DNA of 64,000 nt from Desulfoglaeba alkanexedens ALDC (GCF_005377625.1 NZ_CP040098.1:62001-126000); one strand, 5' to 3'. Shown: positions 35,589-44,811, counted from the stretch's first letter. The notes: generated from the letters alone by a model not told the origin. Numbers and translations are program-made.

Positions 35589-35908
35589 CCGAGGTCCGAG
35601 GTCCGAGGTCCGAGGTCCGATGTCCGAGGTCCGATGTCCGAGATCCGAGGTCCGAGGTCCGAGGCCCGAGGTCCGAGATCCGAGGTCCGAGGTCCGAGGT
35701 CCGAGGTCCGAGGTCCGAGATCCGAGGTCCGAGGTCCGAGGTCCGAGGTCCGATGTCCGATGTCCGAGGTCCGAGGTCCGAGATCCGAGATCCGAGGTCC
35801 GAGGTCCGAGGTCCGAGGTCCGAGGTCCGAGGTCCGAGGTCCGAGGTCCGAGGTCCGAGGTCCGATGTCCGAGGTCCGAAGTCCGAGGTCCGAAGTCCGA
35901 GGTCCGAC
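35589..35908 (+). repeat. Heptamer tandem array, upstream arm of four-helix-bundle locus 2
   Basis: About 46 units of 7 bp, consensus AGGTCCG with variants ATGTCCG, AGATCCG, AGGCCCG and AAGTCCG. Free of stop codons in the frames examined; three units encode R-S-E-V-R-G-P in one frame, so the SqdB-like frame reads straight through. Confidence 0.92.
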
Positions 35909-35938
35909 TCCAGCCTCTGCCCCTCATGGAGGCAAGCG

Positions 35939-36325
35939 ATGGGCGAACAGATCAAAAGCGCCAAGGATCTACGCGTTTACAAAAGAGCCTACGACTTGTC
36001 GATGGAAATTTTTACCATTAGTAAGACTTGGCCAGCGGAAGAGAAGTTCTCCCTCACCGATCAGATTAGGCGGTCATCCCGATCTGTATGCGCAAACCTT
36101 CGGGAAGCCTGGGCCAAGCGCAGATATGAGGCTCACTTTGTCAGTAAGCTGACCGACGCTGACGGAGAAACCGCGGAGACTGATACCTGGCTAGATTACG
36201 CGCTCGACTGCGGGTACATTGTTGCTGATGAACATGCTCGGCTCACCGAAGAAAACCGTGCTGTTGGATCGATGCTCGGCTCCATGCTCAATAATCCACA
36301 ACCTTTCGTAATCAAAAAACAGTGA
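35939..36325 (+). CDS. Four-helix-bundle protein, S23/23S rRNA intervening-sequence family (locus 2)
   Basis: A 128-residue protein from ATG 35939 with GGAGG 7 nt upstream. It shows the family sequence SAKDLRVYKRAYDLSMEIF, FSLTDQIRRSSRSVCANLRE, and a helix HFVSKLTDADGETAETDTWL, then DYALDCGYI. It differs from the locus 1 protein by more than half of its residues, so these are distinct family members, not a recent duplicate. In-frame fusion to the upstream epimerase fragment through the array is possible (one open frame from 34871 to 36325). Confidence 0.87.
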   Translation: MGEQIKSAKDLRVYKRAYDLSMEIFTISKTWPAEEKFSLTDQIRRSSRSVCANLREAWAKRRYEAHFVSKLTDADGETAETDTWLDYALDCGYIVADEHARLTEENRAVGSMLGSMLNNPQPFVIKKQ

Positions 36326-36339
36326 CCTCAAACAGCCAG

Positions 36340-36582
36340 AAGTCCGAGATCCGATGTCCGATGTCCGCAGAACAGCCAGAAGTCTGATGCCCGATCTCCG
36401 ACCACGGATCTCGGACCTCGGATCTCCGACCTCTGACCTCTGACCTCCGACCTCTGACCTCTGACCTCTGACCTCTGACCTCTGACCTCTGACCTCTGAC
36501 CTCTGACCTCTGACCTCTGACCTCTGACCTCTGACCTCGGATCTCCGACCTCTGACCTCGGATCTCCGACCTCTGACCTCGG
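36340..36582 (-). repeat. Heptamer tandem array, downstream (inverted) arm of locus 2
   Basis: After a short direct-orientation piece (36340-36366, AGTCCGAG...ATGTCCG) duplicated around AACAGCCAGAAGTC, about 28 units of CTCTGAC, CTCCGAC or CTCGGAT run to 36582, the reverse complement family of the upstream arm. Starts ~15 bp after the gene stop. Confidence 0.9.
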
Positions 36583-36669
36583 TTTTCTTTTGAAATCGAG
36601 ATCGGGCTGATTTAGGGTGATGGGCACCAACAAGGAAAAAAGTTATAAATGAGAAAAGATGGGGGCGCA

Positions 36670-36879
36670 ATGAAATCAAAATCGGGTGAAATCAAGGGTA
36701 ATCGGTGCTCTAAAGCCTTCAAAAGCCTTGGAAAGACTTCTGGCCGGCGTAAAGCGATGCCTAAAACAGTAGAGCTGGAAATTATTCAGGCGATGGATCG
36801 TTCCAAAAAAAACGTGGAACTGTTGAGGGCAAAAAGGGAAGTCGATCAGCGAAAGCTTCACCAGCCTTTTGACTTCTAG
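36670..36879 (+). CDS. Small basic hypothetical protein
   Basis: A 69-residue Lys/Arg-rich protein (MKSKSGEIKGNRCSKAFKSL; later RSKKNVELLRAKREVDQRKL). GGGGGCG precedes ATG 36670; an internal ATG at 36757 would give 40 residues. No recognised family. It precedes a toxin-antitoxin pair and could be unrelated. Confidence 0.45.
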   Translation: MKSKSGEIKGNRCSKAFKSLGKTSGRRKAMPKTVELEIIQAMDRSKKNVELLRAKREVDQRKLHQPFDF

Positions 36880-36940
36880 TCTACGCCATGGAATCCCCTT
36901 AATCTGTAATTGATTTTTTTATGCGCAGAGAGGAAATAAA

Positions 36941-37168
36941 ATGCCTGCCTTAAACGAAGTTGATAGAATTATTTTTGAAAAAGTATCTAGCTTGCCAGAT
37001 AACCAAAAAAGAGAAGTATTGTCTTTTATCGAATTCTTGCAGATAAAACAGGACAAGGAATTTATCGACTACGTAAACGAAATGACTACGAAAACGCTTA
37101 AAGATAAACAAGCTAAGAAAAAATTCCTTTCGCTGAACGAATTGCAAGCAGAATATGACAGAATTTAG
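36941..37168 (+). CDS. DUF2281-like antitoxin
   Basis: A 75-residue protein with FEKVSSLPDNQKREVLSFIE and FLQIKQ, the short helix typical of DUF2281-type antitoxins (LPExxxxEVLDFIExL), and a helical C-terminal tail expected to wrap the toxin. AGAGAGGA precedes the ATG. It overlaps the RelE-type toxin by 14 bp. Confidence 0.7.
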   Translation: MPALNEVDRIIFEKVSSLPDNQKREVLSFIEFLQIKQDKEFIDYVNEMTTKTLKDKQAKKKFLSLNELQAEYDRI

Positions 37169-37448
37169 ACTGCTGATTTCACCTGCTGCGCATCGCGACC
37201 TTAAAAAGCTGCCCCCTGATATCCAAAAAAAGGTTGTCTACGAACACTTGCCTACAATTGAAAGAGATCCATTTGGGGTTGGTTATCCGTTATATGGTGC
37301 ATTGAAAGGTGAGCTTTCTTATTATTTTGGAAGAAAACCGGAATACCGGATCATATATTATGTCGAAAATGAAATTATCACGGTAAATATAATTGGTAGT
37401 AGAGAGAATCTATACAAACGAGCAAGAAAACGATACCGCAAAAAATAA
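37155..37448 (+). CDS. RelE/ParE-family toxin
   Basis: A 97-residue toxin with the RelE fold: FRLLISPAAHRDLKKLPPDI, DPFGVGYPLYGALKGELSYY, and the C-terminal KPEYRIIYYVENEIITVNII strand pair plus basic tail RARKRYRKK. RelE toxins cleave mRNA on the ribosome; the catalytic-type R and Y residues are in YRIIYYV. Overlaps its antitoxin. Confidence 0.82.
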   Translation: MTEFRLLISPAAHRDLKKLPPDIQKKVVYEHLPTIERDPFGVGYPLYGALKGELSYYFGRKPEYRIIYYVENEIITVNIIGSRENLYKRARKRYRKK

Positions 37449-37483
37449 AAGCAAAAAGTAAGATATCCGAGGCCCGAAGGCCG

Positions 37484-37729
37484 CCCTCTGACCTCGGATC
37501 TCTGACCTCGGACCTCGGACCTCGGATCTCTGACCTCGGACCTCTGACCTCGGATCTCTGACCTCGGATCTCTGACCTCGGACCTCTGACCTCGGACCTC
37601 TGACCTCGGACCTCTGACCTCTGACCTCGGACCTCTGACCTCTGACCTCGGACCTCTGACCTCGGACCTCGGATCTCTGACCTCGGACCTCGGATCTCTG
37701 ACCTCGGATCTCCGACCTCAGACTTCGGA
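37484..37729 (-). repeat. Solo heptamer array between RelE and epimerase genes
   Basis: About 35 units of 7 bp (CTCTGAC, CTCGGAC, CTCGGAT), the same heptamer family and orientation as the downstream arm of locus 2, ending 21 bp before the epimerase start. A small direct-orientation GGCCCGAAGG piece is at its left edge. Confidence 0.9.
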
Positions 37730-37750
37730 TTCAAGAAGCTAGAAACAAAC

Positions 37751-38871
37751 ATGACAAAATGGCTAATAACAGGCGGCTGCGGCTTCATCGGCAGGAATCT
37801 CGTAAAATCCCTGATTGAAGAGGGCGGTCACTTCATCCGCGTCGTGGACAACCTCAGGGTGGGTTCGAGGGAAGACCTTTCTGCGGTCTGTAGCTTCGAA
37901 GAGATTCCTTTGGAAGGAAAAATTCGAAGCACGAATATCGAAATTCGAGACAATGACCAAAAAGCCAAGGAAACAAATCCAAAACAGAAAAAAAATAGCA
38001 GTCGTTTCGGTCATTCGGATTTTGAAAATTCGGATTTCGAATTTCGTGCTTCCGGACCGAAGGTCCAGTTGATCGTCGCCGACATCCTTGACGCCTCGAT
38101 TGCCCTTGAGCTCTGCCAAGGCATTGACGTTATCGTCCACCTCGCCGCCAACACCGGCGTCGCGCCGTCGGTGGCGGATCCGGTGATGGACTGCCGCACC
38201 AACGTCCTGGGGACCCTCAACTATTTAGAGGCGGCCCGGCACTGCAAGGCGCTGCGCTTCGTCTTCGCCTCCTCCGGGGTCCCGGTGGGAGAGGTGGAGC
38301 CGCCCATTCACGAGGAGCTGGCGCCTCATCCGGTTTCCCCTTACGGGGCGAGCAAGCTGGCCGGCGAAGGGTATTGTTCGGCCTACTTTCGCACCTTCGG
38401 GGTGGAAACGGTCTGCCTGCGCTTCGGCAACGTCTACGGGCCGCTTTCGGGCAAAAAGGACTCGGTGGTGGCCAAGTTCATCAAACAAGCGCTGGCAGGT
38501 GAAACGGTGGAAATCTACGGCGACGGCACCCAGACCCGGGACTTTATCGACGTCTCGGATCTGATCGGCGCCATCCGCCTGGCGGCGAGCAAGCCCGATA
38601 TCGGCGGCGAGACCTTCCAGATCGCCACCAGCCGGGAGCACACGGTCAACGAAGTGGCCGCCATGCTGCAAAAAGAGCTCAAGGCTCAAAAAGATATCGA
38701 CATGAAAATTACCCACGGCCAGCCCCGCCCGGGCGATGTGCGCCGCAACTTCTCTGATATCTCGAAGGCCAGGGAGGTGCTGGGGTGGGAAAGCAGCATC
38801 GGCCTTGAGGAGGGGATCTCGAAGGTTGTCGAATGGTTTTCAAAACAAACCAAAAGCATAGAACCTATCCC

Positions 38872-38875
<4 letters not shown>
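37751..38875 (+). CDS. NAD-dependent sugar epimerase with in-frame palindromic insertion
   Basis: A 374-residue extended short-chain dehydrogenase of the UDP-glucose 4-epimerase group: NAD loop [27 protein letters not shown], catalytic YGASK in [15 protein letters not shown], and [11 protein letters not shown]. Likely acts on a nucleotide sugar for surface polysaccharide. Residues ~58-101 are unlike any homologue I recall and are encoded by a palindromic repeat (37925-38052) inserted without breaking the frame. The stop overlaps the downstream gmd relic start by 4 bp, so the original operon was epimerase-gmd. Confidence 0.82.
37925..38052. repeat. Palindromic element inserted in-frame in a coding gene
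   Basis: Imperfect terminal inverted repeats of ~22 bp: GAAGCACGAATATCGAAATT at the left and the complement of CGAATTTCGTGCTTC at the right, with an AT-rich middle. The encoded segment is hydrophilic and disordered-looking. Comparable to Rickettsia palindromic elements that sit in-frame in genes. Confidence 0.75.
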
Positions 38876-39770
<895 letters not shown>

Positions 39771-39777
39771 AAAAGGG

Positions 39778-40547
39778 GGGAAAGCTCCCTCTCCCTTGAT
39801 GGGAGAGGGCTGGGGTGAGGGTGACAAAATCAATGCATGTCGTTCACCTACATCCCCCTCCCCTTAATCCCCTCCCACGAGGGGAGGGGAAAGCCCCCTC
39901 TCCCTTGATGGGAGAGGGCTGGGGTGAGGGTGACAAAATCAATGCATGTCGTTCACCTACATCCCCCTCCCCTTAATCCCCTCCCACAAGGGGAGGGGAA
40001 AATGCTCCCTCTCCCTTGATGGGAGAGGGCTGGGGTGAGGGTGACAAAATCAATGCATGTCGTTCACTTACATCCCCCTCCCCTTAATCCCCTCCCACAA
40101 GGGGAGGGGAAAATGCTCCCTCTCCCTTGATGGGAGAGGGCTGGGGTGAGGGTGACAAAATCAATGCATGTCGTCACTTACATCCCCTCCCCTTAATCCC
40201 CTCCCACGAGGGGAGGGGAAAATGCTCCCTCTCCCTTGATGGGAGAGGGTTGGGGTGAGGGTGACAAAATCAATGCATGTCGTCACTTACATCCCCTCCC
40301 CTTAATCCCCTCCCACCAGGGGAGGGGAAAGCCCCCTCTCCCTTGATGGGAGGGGGCTGGGGTGAGGGTGACAAAATCAATGCATGTCGTCACTTACATC
40401 CCCTCCCCTTAATCCCCTCCCACGAGGGGAGGGGAAAATGCTCCCTCTCCCTTGATGGGAGAGGGTTGGGGTGAGGGTGACAAAATCAATGCATGTCGTC
40501 ACTTACATCCCCTCCCCTTAATCCCCTCCCACGAGGGGAGGGGAAAC
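39778..40547. repeat. 111-bp double-hairpin tandem array A3
   Basis: About seven units. Units with GTCGTTCACC and shorter ones with GTCGTCACTTACATCCCC (lacking one or two bases) alternate by position, showing homogenisation in blocks. Ends directly at element R3 copy 3. Confidence 0.9.
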
Positions 40548-40548
40548 T

Positions 40549-40736
40549 TCCGCTTGACAAGCCCCTCTCAACTCGTATCATGCGGCAAAGGATTGGTGAT
40601 GTATTTCACCACATCCAACATGAACGTCAACCCCAGGTCATGGAAACGACCGGGAGGCATCCGCCGAGGCTTCGGGCGGGGCGATGAGCCCTGTAACCGA
40701 GTTGGCGGAGCTGTATCCGGCGGCTTCTGCAAGTCC
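40549..40736. repeat. Dispersed element R3, copy 3
   Basis: Closest match to 27623-27800: GATGTATTTCACCACATCC, CCGAGGCTTCGGGCGGGGCG, CCCTGTAACCGAGTTGGCGG. Followed by non-array sequence, giving the uninterrupted version of the locus 1 left boundary. Confidence 0.75.
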
Positions 40737-40880
40737 TCATAAGCCTCATCTTTGGAAAAGAAGTGGCTCGATATGCTCGACGAACTCCTTGTGTAAGTTC
40801 TCATAAGCTTTATCGTCGGAGGCGCAGCGTGACGCCCCGGGGCCTGATCCCGGGTTCGATCTCGACATCACCTTCCGGCC
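40737..40880. other. Short fragment resembling a nucleotidyltransferase motif
   Basis: Around 40843-40880 one frame reads DPGFDLDITFRP, similar to the DPGSDLDIGVRP catalytic motif of the MntA at 21199. Possibly a scrap of another MNT gene; too short to be sure. Confidence 0.3.
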
Positions 40881-41520
40881 TTCAATCCCCTCCCACAAGA
40901 GGAGTGGAAAGCTCCCTCTCCCTTGATGGGAGAGGGTTGGGGAGAGGGTGACAAAATCAATGCATGTCGATCACTTACATCCCCCTCCCCTTAATCCCCT
41001 CCCACAAGAGGAGTGGAAAGCTCCCTCTCCCTTGATGGGAGAGGGTTGGGGAGAGGGTGACAAAATCAATGCATGTCAGTCACTTACATCCCCCTCCCCT
41101 TAATCCCCTCCCACCAGGGGAGGGGAAAGCTCCCTCTCCCTTGATGGGAGAGGGCTGGGGAGAGGGTGACAAAATCAATGCATGTCGTTCACTTACATCC
41201 CCCTCCCCTTAATCCCCTGCCACGAGGGGAGGGGAAAATGCCCCCTCTCCCTTGATGGGAGAGGGTTGGGGAGAGGGTGACAAAATCAATGCATGTCGTT
41301 CACCTACATCCCCCTCCCCTTAATCCCCTCCCACGAGGGGAGGGGAAAGCTCCCTCTCCCTTGATGGGAGAGGGTTGGGGTGAGGGTGACAAAATCAATG
41401 CATGTCGATCACTTACATCCCCCTCCCCTTAATCCCCTCCCACGAGGGGAGGGGAAAGCCCCCTCTCCCTTGATGGGAGAGGGCTGGGGTGAGGGTGACA
41501 AAATCAAAAAATCCCCCTCA
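40881..41520. repeat. 111-bp double-hairpin tandem array A4
   Basis: About five to six units, some with the GGGGAGAGGGTGAC variant and some with CACAAGAGGAGTGG in hairpin 2. The last truncated unit runs into the second endolysin leader exactly as array A2 does into the first. Confidence 0.9.
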
Positions 41521-41557
41521 CCCTCCCCTATTACGTCTATTGTTTTCTACGCTACCA

Positions 41558-42052
41558 ATGGATTTTGAGACCGCCTTCAGAAAGGTCATCGCGCTCGAGG
41601 GAGGCTTTCGGCTGCACGAAAACGCAACCGAAGGCGATGTGACCTATGCGGGCATCTACCGCAAGGCCCATCCATCCTGGGAGGGATGGGACTACATCGA
41701 CAAGGGGGCCACCCCGCCAACCGAGCTTGTGCGAAGCTTTTATAAAACCCATTACTGGGATGTCTTTGAAGGCATCGATGAAGATAAACGCTACATCCTC
41801 TACGAGTTTGCCGTGAACGCAGGGATCAAGAAGGCAACCAAGATCGCTCAGGTTGTCGCAGGCACCGTCCCTGACGGCATTATCGGCCCCAAAACGATCG
41901 CAGCCGTAAACCGCATGGATACAGAGCTTTTTATCGCCCAATATACGATCGCCCGGATCAAGCACTACCTCGATCTGGCCAACAGCGATCCAAAACGCTA
42001 CGCGATATACCTGCGCGGCTGGCTGAACAGGACTATGGAGGCGCTGACATGA
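41558..42052 (+). CDS. Phage-type endolysin, glycoside hydrolase family 108 (copy 2)
   Basis: A 164-residue near-identical copy of the 33547 product (few substitutions, e.g. HENATEGDVTYAG here). The catalytic E14 and the C-terminal IIGPKTIAAVN region are kept, so both copies may be functional. It overlaps a holin start by 4 bp, but that holin is cut after 18 codons by a heptamer array. Confidence 0.85.
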   Translation: MDFETAFRKVIALEGGFRLHENATEGDVTYAGIYRKAHPSWEGWDYIDKGATPPTELVRSFYKTHYWDVFEGIDEDKRYILYEFAVNAGIKKATKIAQVVAGTVPDGIIGPKTIAAVNRMDTELFIAQYTIARIKHYLDLANSDPKRYAIYLRGWLNRTMEALT

Positions 42053-42105
42053 TCAATATTCTTGGTACTCTAGGTGCAGGCGGCATAGGTTCAATCATCT
42101 TGTAA
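42049..42105 (+). pseudogene. Holin 5' fragment ending in heptamer array (copy 2)
   Basis: Reads MINILGTLGAGGIGSIIL-stop, as at 34038. The cut is at the same codon in both copies. Confidence 0.7.
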
Positions 42106-42197
42106 CTTGCATCTTGTAACTTGCATCTTGTAACTTGCATCTTGTAACTTGCATCTTGTAACTTGCATCTTGTAACTTGCATCTTGTAACTTGCATT
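42099..42197 (-). repeat. Solo heptamer array after endolysin copy 2
   Basis: Seven 14-bp units AACTTGCATCTTGT, that is alternating AACTTGC and ATCTTGT heptamers, ending 53 bp before rfbG. Same family and orientation as 34088-34307. Confidence 0.9.
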
Positions 42198-42249
42198 TGG
42201 AAGATCTGGGATGATAACGGGATCGGATGACGAAACGGAAAAGTTGCCC

Positions 42250-43359
42250 ATGTCGTCTCTCTTCAGTGACATCTTTCAGTCCAGGCGGGTTTTTCTCACC
42301 GGCCACACCGGGTTCAAAGGCTCCTGGCTGGCCTTCTGGCTCACCCGTCTGGGCGCCCGGGTCACCGGATACGCCTTGGCCCCGGAAACCTCCCCGAACC
42401 ATTTCGATCTGCTGAATCTACCCATCCAATCCATCATCGCAGACATCCGGGATGCGGCCGCCCTTCGCAAAGCCGTTAAAGAAAGCGCCCCGGAGATCGT
42501 CTTCCACCTGGCGGCCCAACCCCTGGTGCGCCGCTCCTACCGGGAACCGGTGGAAACCTTCGCCACCAATGTCATGGGCACGGTGAATCTGCTGGAGGCT
42601 TGCCGCCGCACCGATTCCGTCCGGGCGGTGGTGATCATCACTTCGGACAAGTGCTACGAGAACCGCGAATGGGTCTGGGGCTACCGGGAAAATGATTCCA
42701 TGGGCGGCTACGACCCCTACAGCGCTTCCAAGGGGTGTGCCGAGCTGGTCACCTCCAGTTGGCGCAATTCTTTTTTTCATCCGGACCAGTTCGGAAAAAC
42801 CCACAACACCTTGGTGGCCAGCGCCCGGGCCGGCAACGTCATCGGCGGAGGGGACTGGAGCGAGGATCGTCTGGTTCCGGATATCGTACGGGGCGTGGAA
42901 GCCGGCCGGCCCATGATCATCCGCAACCCCGAGGCCACCCGGCCGTGGCAGCACGTGCTGGAGCCGCTAAGCGGCTATCTCATGCTGGGGCAAAAGCTCC
43001 TCGAAGGCAAAAGGGAATATGCCCAGGCGTGGAATTTCGGCCCGTCCGATGAGGACAGCCTCCCCGCGGCCGAAGTGGTGCGATTGTTCAAGGCCAACTG
43101 GGATGCATTTGAATACGAACTGAAACCCGATGCCCGGCAGCCCCACGAGGCCGGCCTGCTCAAGCTTGATTGTTCCAAAGCCAGGGCTGTGTTAAAGTGG
43201 CGCCCGGTGTGGGGAAACCGGGAAACCATTGAAAAAACGGCGGGATGGTATAAAGAATACTACGAGAATAAGCGCATCCGGACGGAGCGGGATTTGGAAG
43301 ACTACGTCATTGCAGTCCGGCGCGAAAGCCATTGCCGGACAGAGGGAATAAAACCATGA
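42250..43359 (+). CDS. rfbG: CDP-glucose 4,6-dehydratase
   Basis: A 369-residue extended short-chain dehydrogenase. NAD loop VFLTGHTGFKGSWLAFWLTR is characteristic of RfbG; FHLAAQPLVRRSYREPVETF, catalytic YDPYSASKGCAEL and RAGNVIGGGDWSEDRLVPD follow. It makes CDP-4-keto-6-deoxy-D-glucose, precursor of CDP-linked dideoxyhexoses for O-antigen; no further CDP-dideoxyhexose gene is in the window. ATG 42250 gives the usual N terminus. The stop overlaps the next start (ATGA). Confidence 0.9.
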   Translation: MSSLFSDIFQSRRVFLTGHTGFKGSWLAFWLTRLGARVTGYALAPETSPNHFDLLNLPIQSIIADIRDAAALRKAVKESAPEIVFHLAAQPLVRRSYREPVETFATNVMGTVNLLEACRRTDSVRAVVIITSDKCYENREWVWGYRENDSMGGYDPYSASKGCAELVTSSWRNSFFHPDQFGKTHNTLVASARAGNVIGGGDWSEDRLVPDIVRGVEAGRPMIIRNPEATRPWQHVLEPLSGYLMLGQKLLEGKREYAQAWNFGPSDEDSLPAAEVVRLFKANWDAFEYELKPDARQPHEAGLLKLDCSKARAVLKWRPVWGNRETIEKTAGWYKEYYENKRIRTERDLEDYVIAVRRESHCRTEGIKP

Positions 43360-43814
43360 TAGCCGTCAAAGGGTATTACCGGGATGGCAAGATCACCCTT
43401 CTTGAGCCGCTGCCGGAAAGTGTGCGGGAGGCGGAGTTGAATATGATTGTTCTTCCCGCGGAGGAAGAAGGATATGTATCCCCGCCTGCCGGCGAATATC
43501 TCGTGCGCGAATCAACCAGCGAGGAAGAATTCAAGGCATTGGGGCTGCGCTCCTTTTTCGGAACCCAAGACGATGCCGATGTGGATTGGGAGGATGCGTT
43601 GCAGGTGGTAAGACAAATTGTCGATCGCAAAGACATTTCATCGATTCATGTGCCGCAAGACTTCGGAGAAAGGCTCGAGGTCATCATATTCCCGGCGCAA
43701 AAGGAAAATCAGAAATCGGCGGATATCGAGGCACTGATCAAGCTTCAGGAACAGAGCGGGTTTGCGCGGCGTGTGCTGGGCGACGAGAAAGAGGACGTCT
43801 GGAATAATGTCTAG
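43356..43814 (+). CDS. Antitoxin-like protein, possibly two antitoxins fused
   Basis: A 152-residue protein. The first half (MIAVKGYYRDGKITLLEPLP ... ELNMIVLPAEEE) looks like a small AbrB/AF2212-type antitoxin. The second half (LQVVRQIVDRKDISSIHVPQ ... RLEVIIFPAQKEN) looks like another complete antitoxin of the kind found upstream of RelE or PemK toxins. They are in one frame with no stop. It overlaps PemK by 8 bp. The 4-bp overlap with rfbG suggests transcription as one unit. Confidence 0.6.
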   Translation: MIAVKGYYRDGKITLLEPLPESVREAELNMIVLPAEEEGYVSPPAGEYLVRESTSEEEFKALGLRSFFGTQDDADVDWEDALQVVRQIVDRKDISSIHVPQDFGERLEVIIFPAQKENQKSADIEALIKLQEQSGFARRVLGDEKEDVWNNV

Positions 43815-44172
43815 GTTCCTGGGCAATATCTATAAAATTAAGTTTCCGTTTACCGACCTGAGCGGCGCCAAGGCGCGGCCAGGCATGGCGCTTTCGGAAC
43901 CGGATCCTCTCGGGGACATGTCTTTTGCCTTTATCACCACCAAGGAGACCAGGTCCTTCGGGCGATCGATCGACATCCCGGACGGGCTGCTTCCCTATAC
44001 ATCCCATCTTCATCTCGATAAAATATTCCTGCTCAATGAAGAGTTGATTTTGAAAAAAATCGCGCGGGTTCCGATGGAGTTCCTTGATCTTGTTCTCAAG
44101 GAGCTCACGTCCGGCTTCCATTACGCTTTCTTTTCTCATAACCAAACAGACGAAAAATTGAGATGCCGATGA
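43807..44172 (+). CDS. PemK/MazF-family toxin
   Basis: A 121-residue protein whose start (FLGNIYKIKFPFTDLSGAKA, then RPGMALSE) is the MazF/PemK signature (GDIVxxxFPFTDLSGxKxRP). The middle and end are divergent (KIFLLNEELILKKIARVPME). MazF-type toxins cut mRNA at short sequences. ATG 43807 overlaps the antitoxin gene, typical of the module. Confidence 0.78.
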   Translation: MSRFLGNIYKIKFPFTDLSGAKARPGMALSEPDPLGDMSFAFITTKETRSFGRSIDIPDGLLPYTSHLHLDKIFLLNEELILKKIARVPMEFLDLVLKELTSGFHYAFFSHNQTDEKLRCR

Positions 44173-44426
44173 CAACAAAAAAACCGTTTTTTATTCGTGC
44201 AGAATGGGACGAAGAAGCGCGCGTCTGGGTTGCGACCAGCGAGGATGTTCCGGGACTTGCTACAGAAGCTGAAACCGTGGAAGACTTGGTCGAAAAGCTT
44301 CGAGGCATGATACCTGAACTTCTGGAGGCAAACGGGATATCACTGGATGAGGAAGTCCCTTTCGAGGTCCTGTCGCGACGATTCGAATCGGCCTTACCAT
44401 ACCATACGGATGTTTTTAATGGCTGA
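44163..44426 (+). CDS. HicB-like antitoxin (DUF1902)
   Basis: An 87-residue protein: FFIRAEWDEEARVWVATSED with VPGLATEAETVEDLVEKL, the DUF1902/HicB pattern (WDxExxVWVAxSxDVPGLxxEAxT). It starts inside the pemK gene (10-bp overlap) and its end overlaps the HicA-type toxin by 8 bp, so four toxin-antitoxin genes in a row are translationally coupled. Confidence 0.8.
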   Translation: MPMTTKKPFFIRAEWDEEARVWVATSEDVPGLATEAETVEDLVEKLRGMIPELLEANGISLDEEVPFEVLSRRFESALPYHTDVFNG

Positions 44427-44613
44427 TTTTACGCCGGAGTTGAAGAGACTCTTGCGGGATGCAGGCTGCCGATTCGATCGAAAAGGCAAGGGTGATCACG
44501 AGATTTGGTACAGTCCTATTACCAATGTTCGCTTAGCGGTTGACCAAAAAATCAAATCAAGGCACACTGCAAATGCTGTTTTAAAGCAAGCCGGATTACC
44601 AAAGAAGTTTTAG
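44419..44613 (+). CDS. HicA-like toxin
   Basis: A 64-residue HicA-type dsRNA-binding-fold protein from ATG 44419: FTPELKRLLRDAGCRFDRKG, then KGDHEIWYSPITN with the catalytic histidine in GDHEIW, and KSRHTANAVLKQAGLPK at the C terminus. The chosen start is within the upstream antitoxin, which is usual; a frame upstream to 44347 has no support. Confidence 0.8.
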   Translation: MADFTPELKRLLRDAGCRFDRKGKGDHEIWYSPITNVRLAVDQKIKSRHTANAVLKQAGLPKKF

Positions 44614-44621
44614 GTGACGTT

Positions 44622-44708
44622 TCTCGCATTCAACTTTTCTCGCTTTCTCGCTATAAACGCTACAAACCCAACAAACGCTTTAAACGCAATAAACGCGACA
44701 AACCCGAA
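44622..44708 (+). repeat. Degenerate 9-bp tandem repeat
   Basis: About nine consecutive 9-bp units of the form AAACGCNNN (aaacgctac, aaacccaac, aaacgcttt, aaacgcaat, aaacgcgac, aaacccgaa), preceded by TTCTCGCTT units with the same period. Adjacent to the hicA-like gene. No gene is seen to 44811. Confidence 0.6.
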
Positions 44709-44811
44709 ACCGAAAGATGCAAGAATTCAACAACGTTATATATTACCGAAAAAGCGAGAGAATACACCTCTAAGAGTAGAACAAAGGGGAGAAATTATCG
44801 CGTAGAAAAAA

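Noticed and set aside
35550..36152. Long open frames on both strands of the GTCCGAG arrays as repeat-protein genes
   Set aside because: Any 7-bp unit without stop triplets yields long frames in many phases; no ribosome sites and the frames end with the array.
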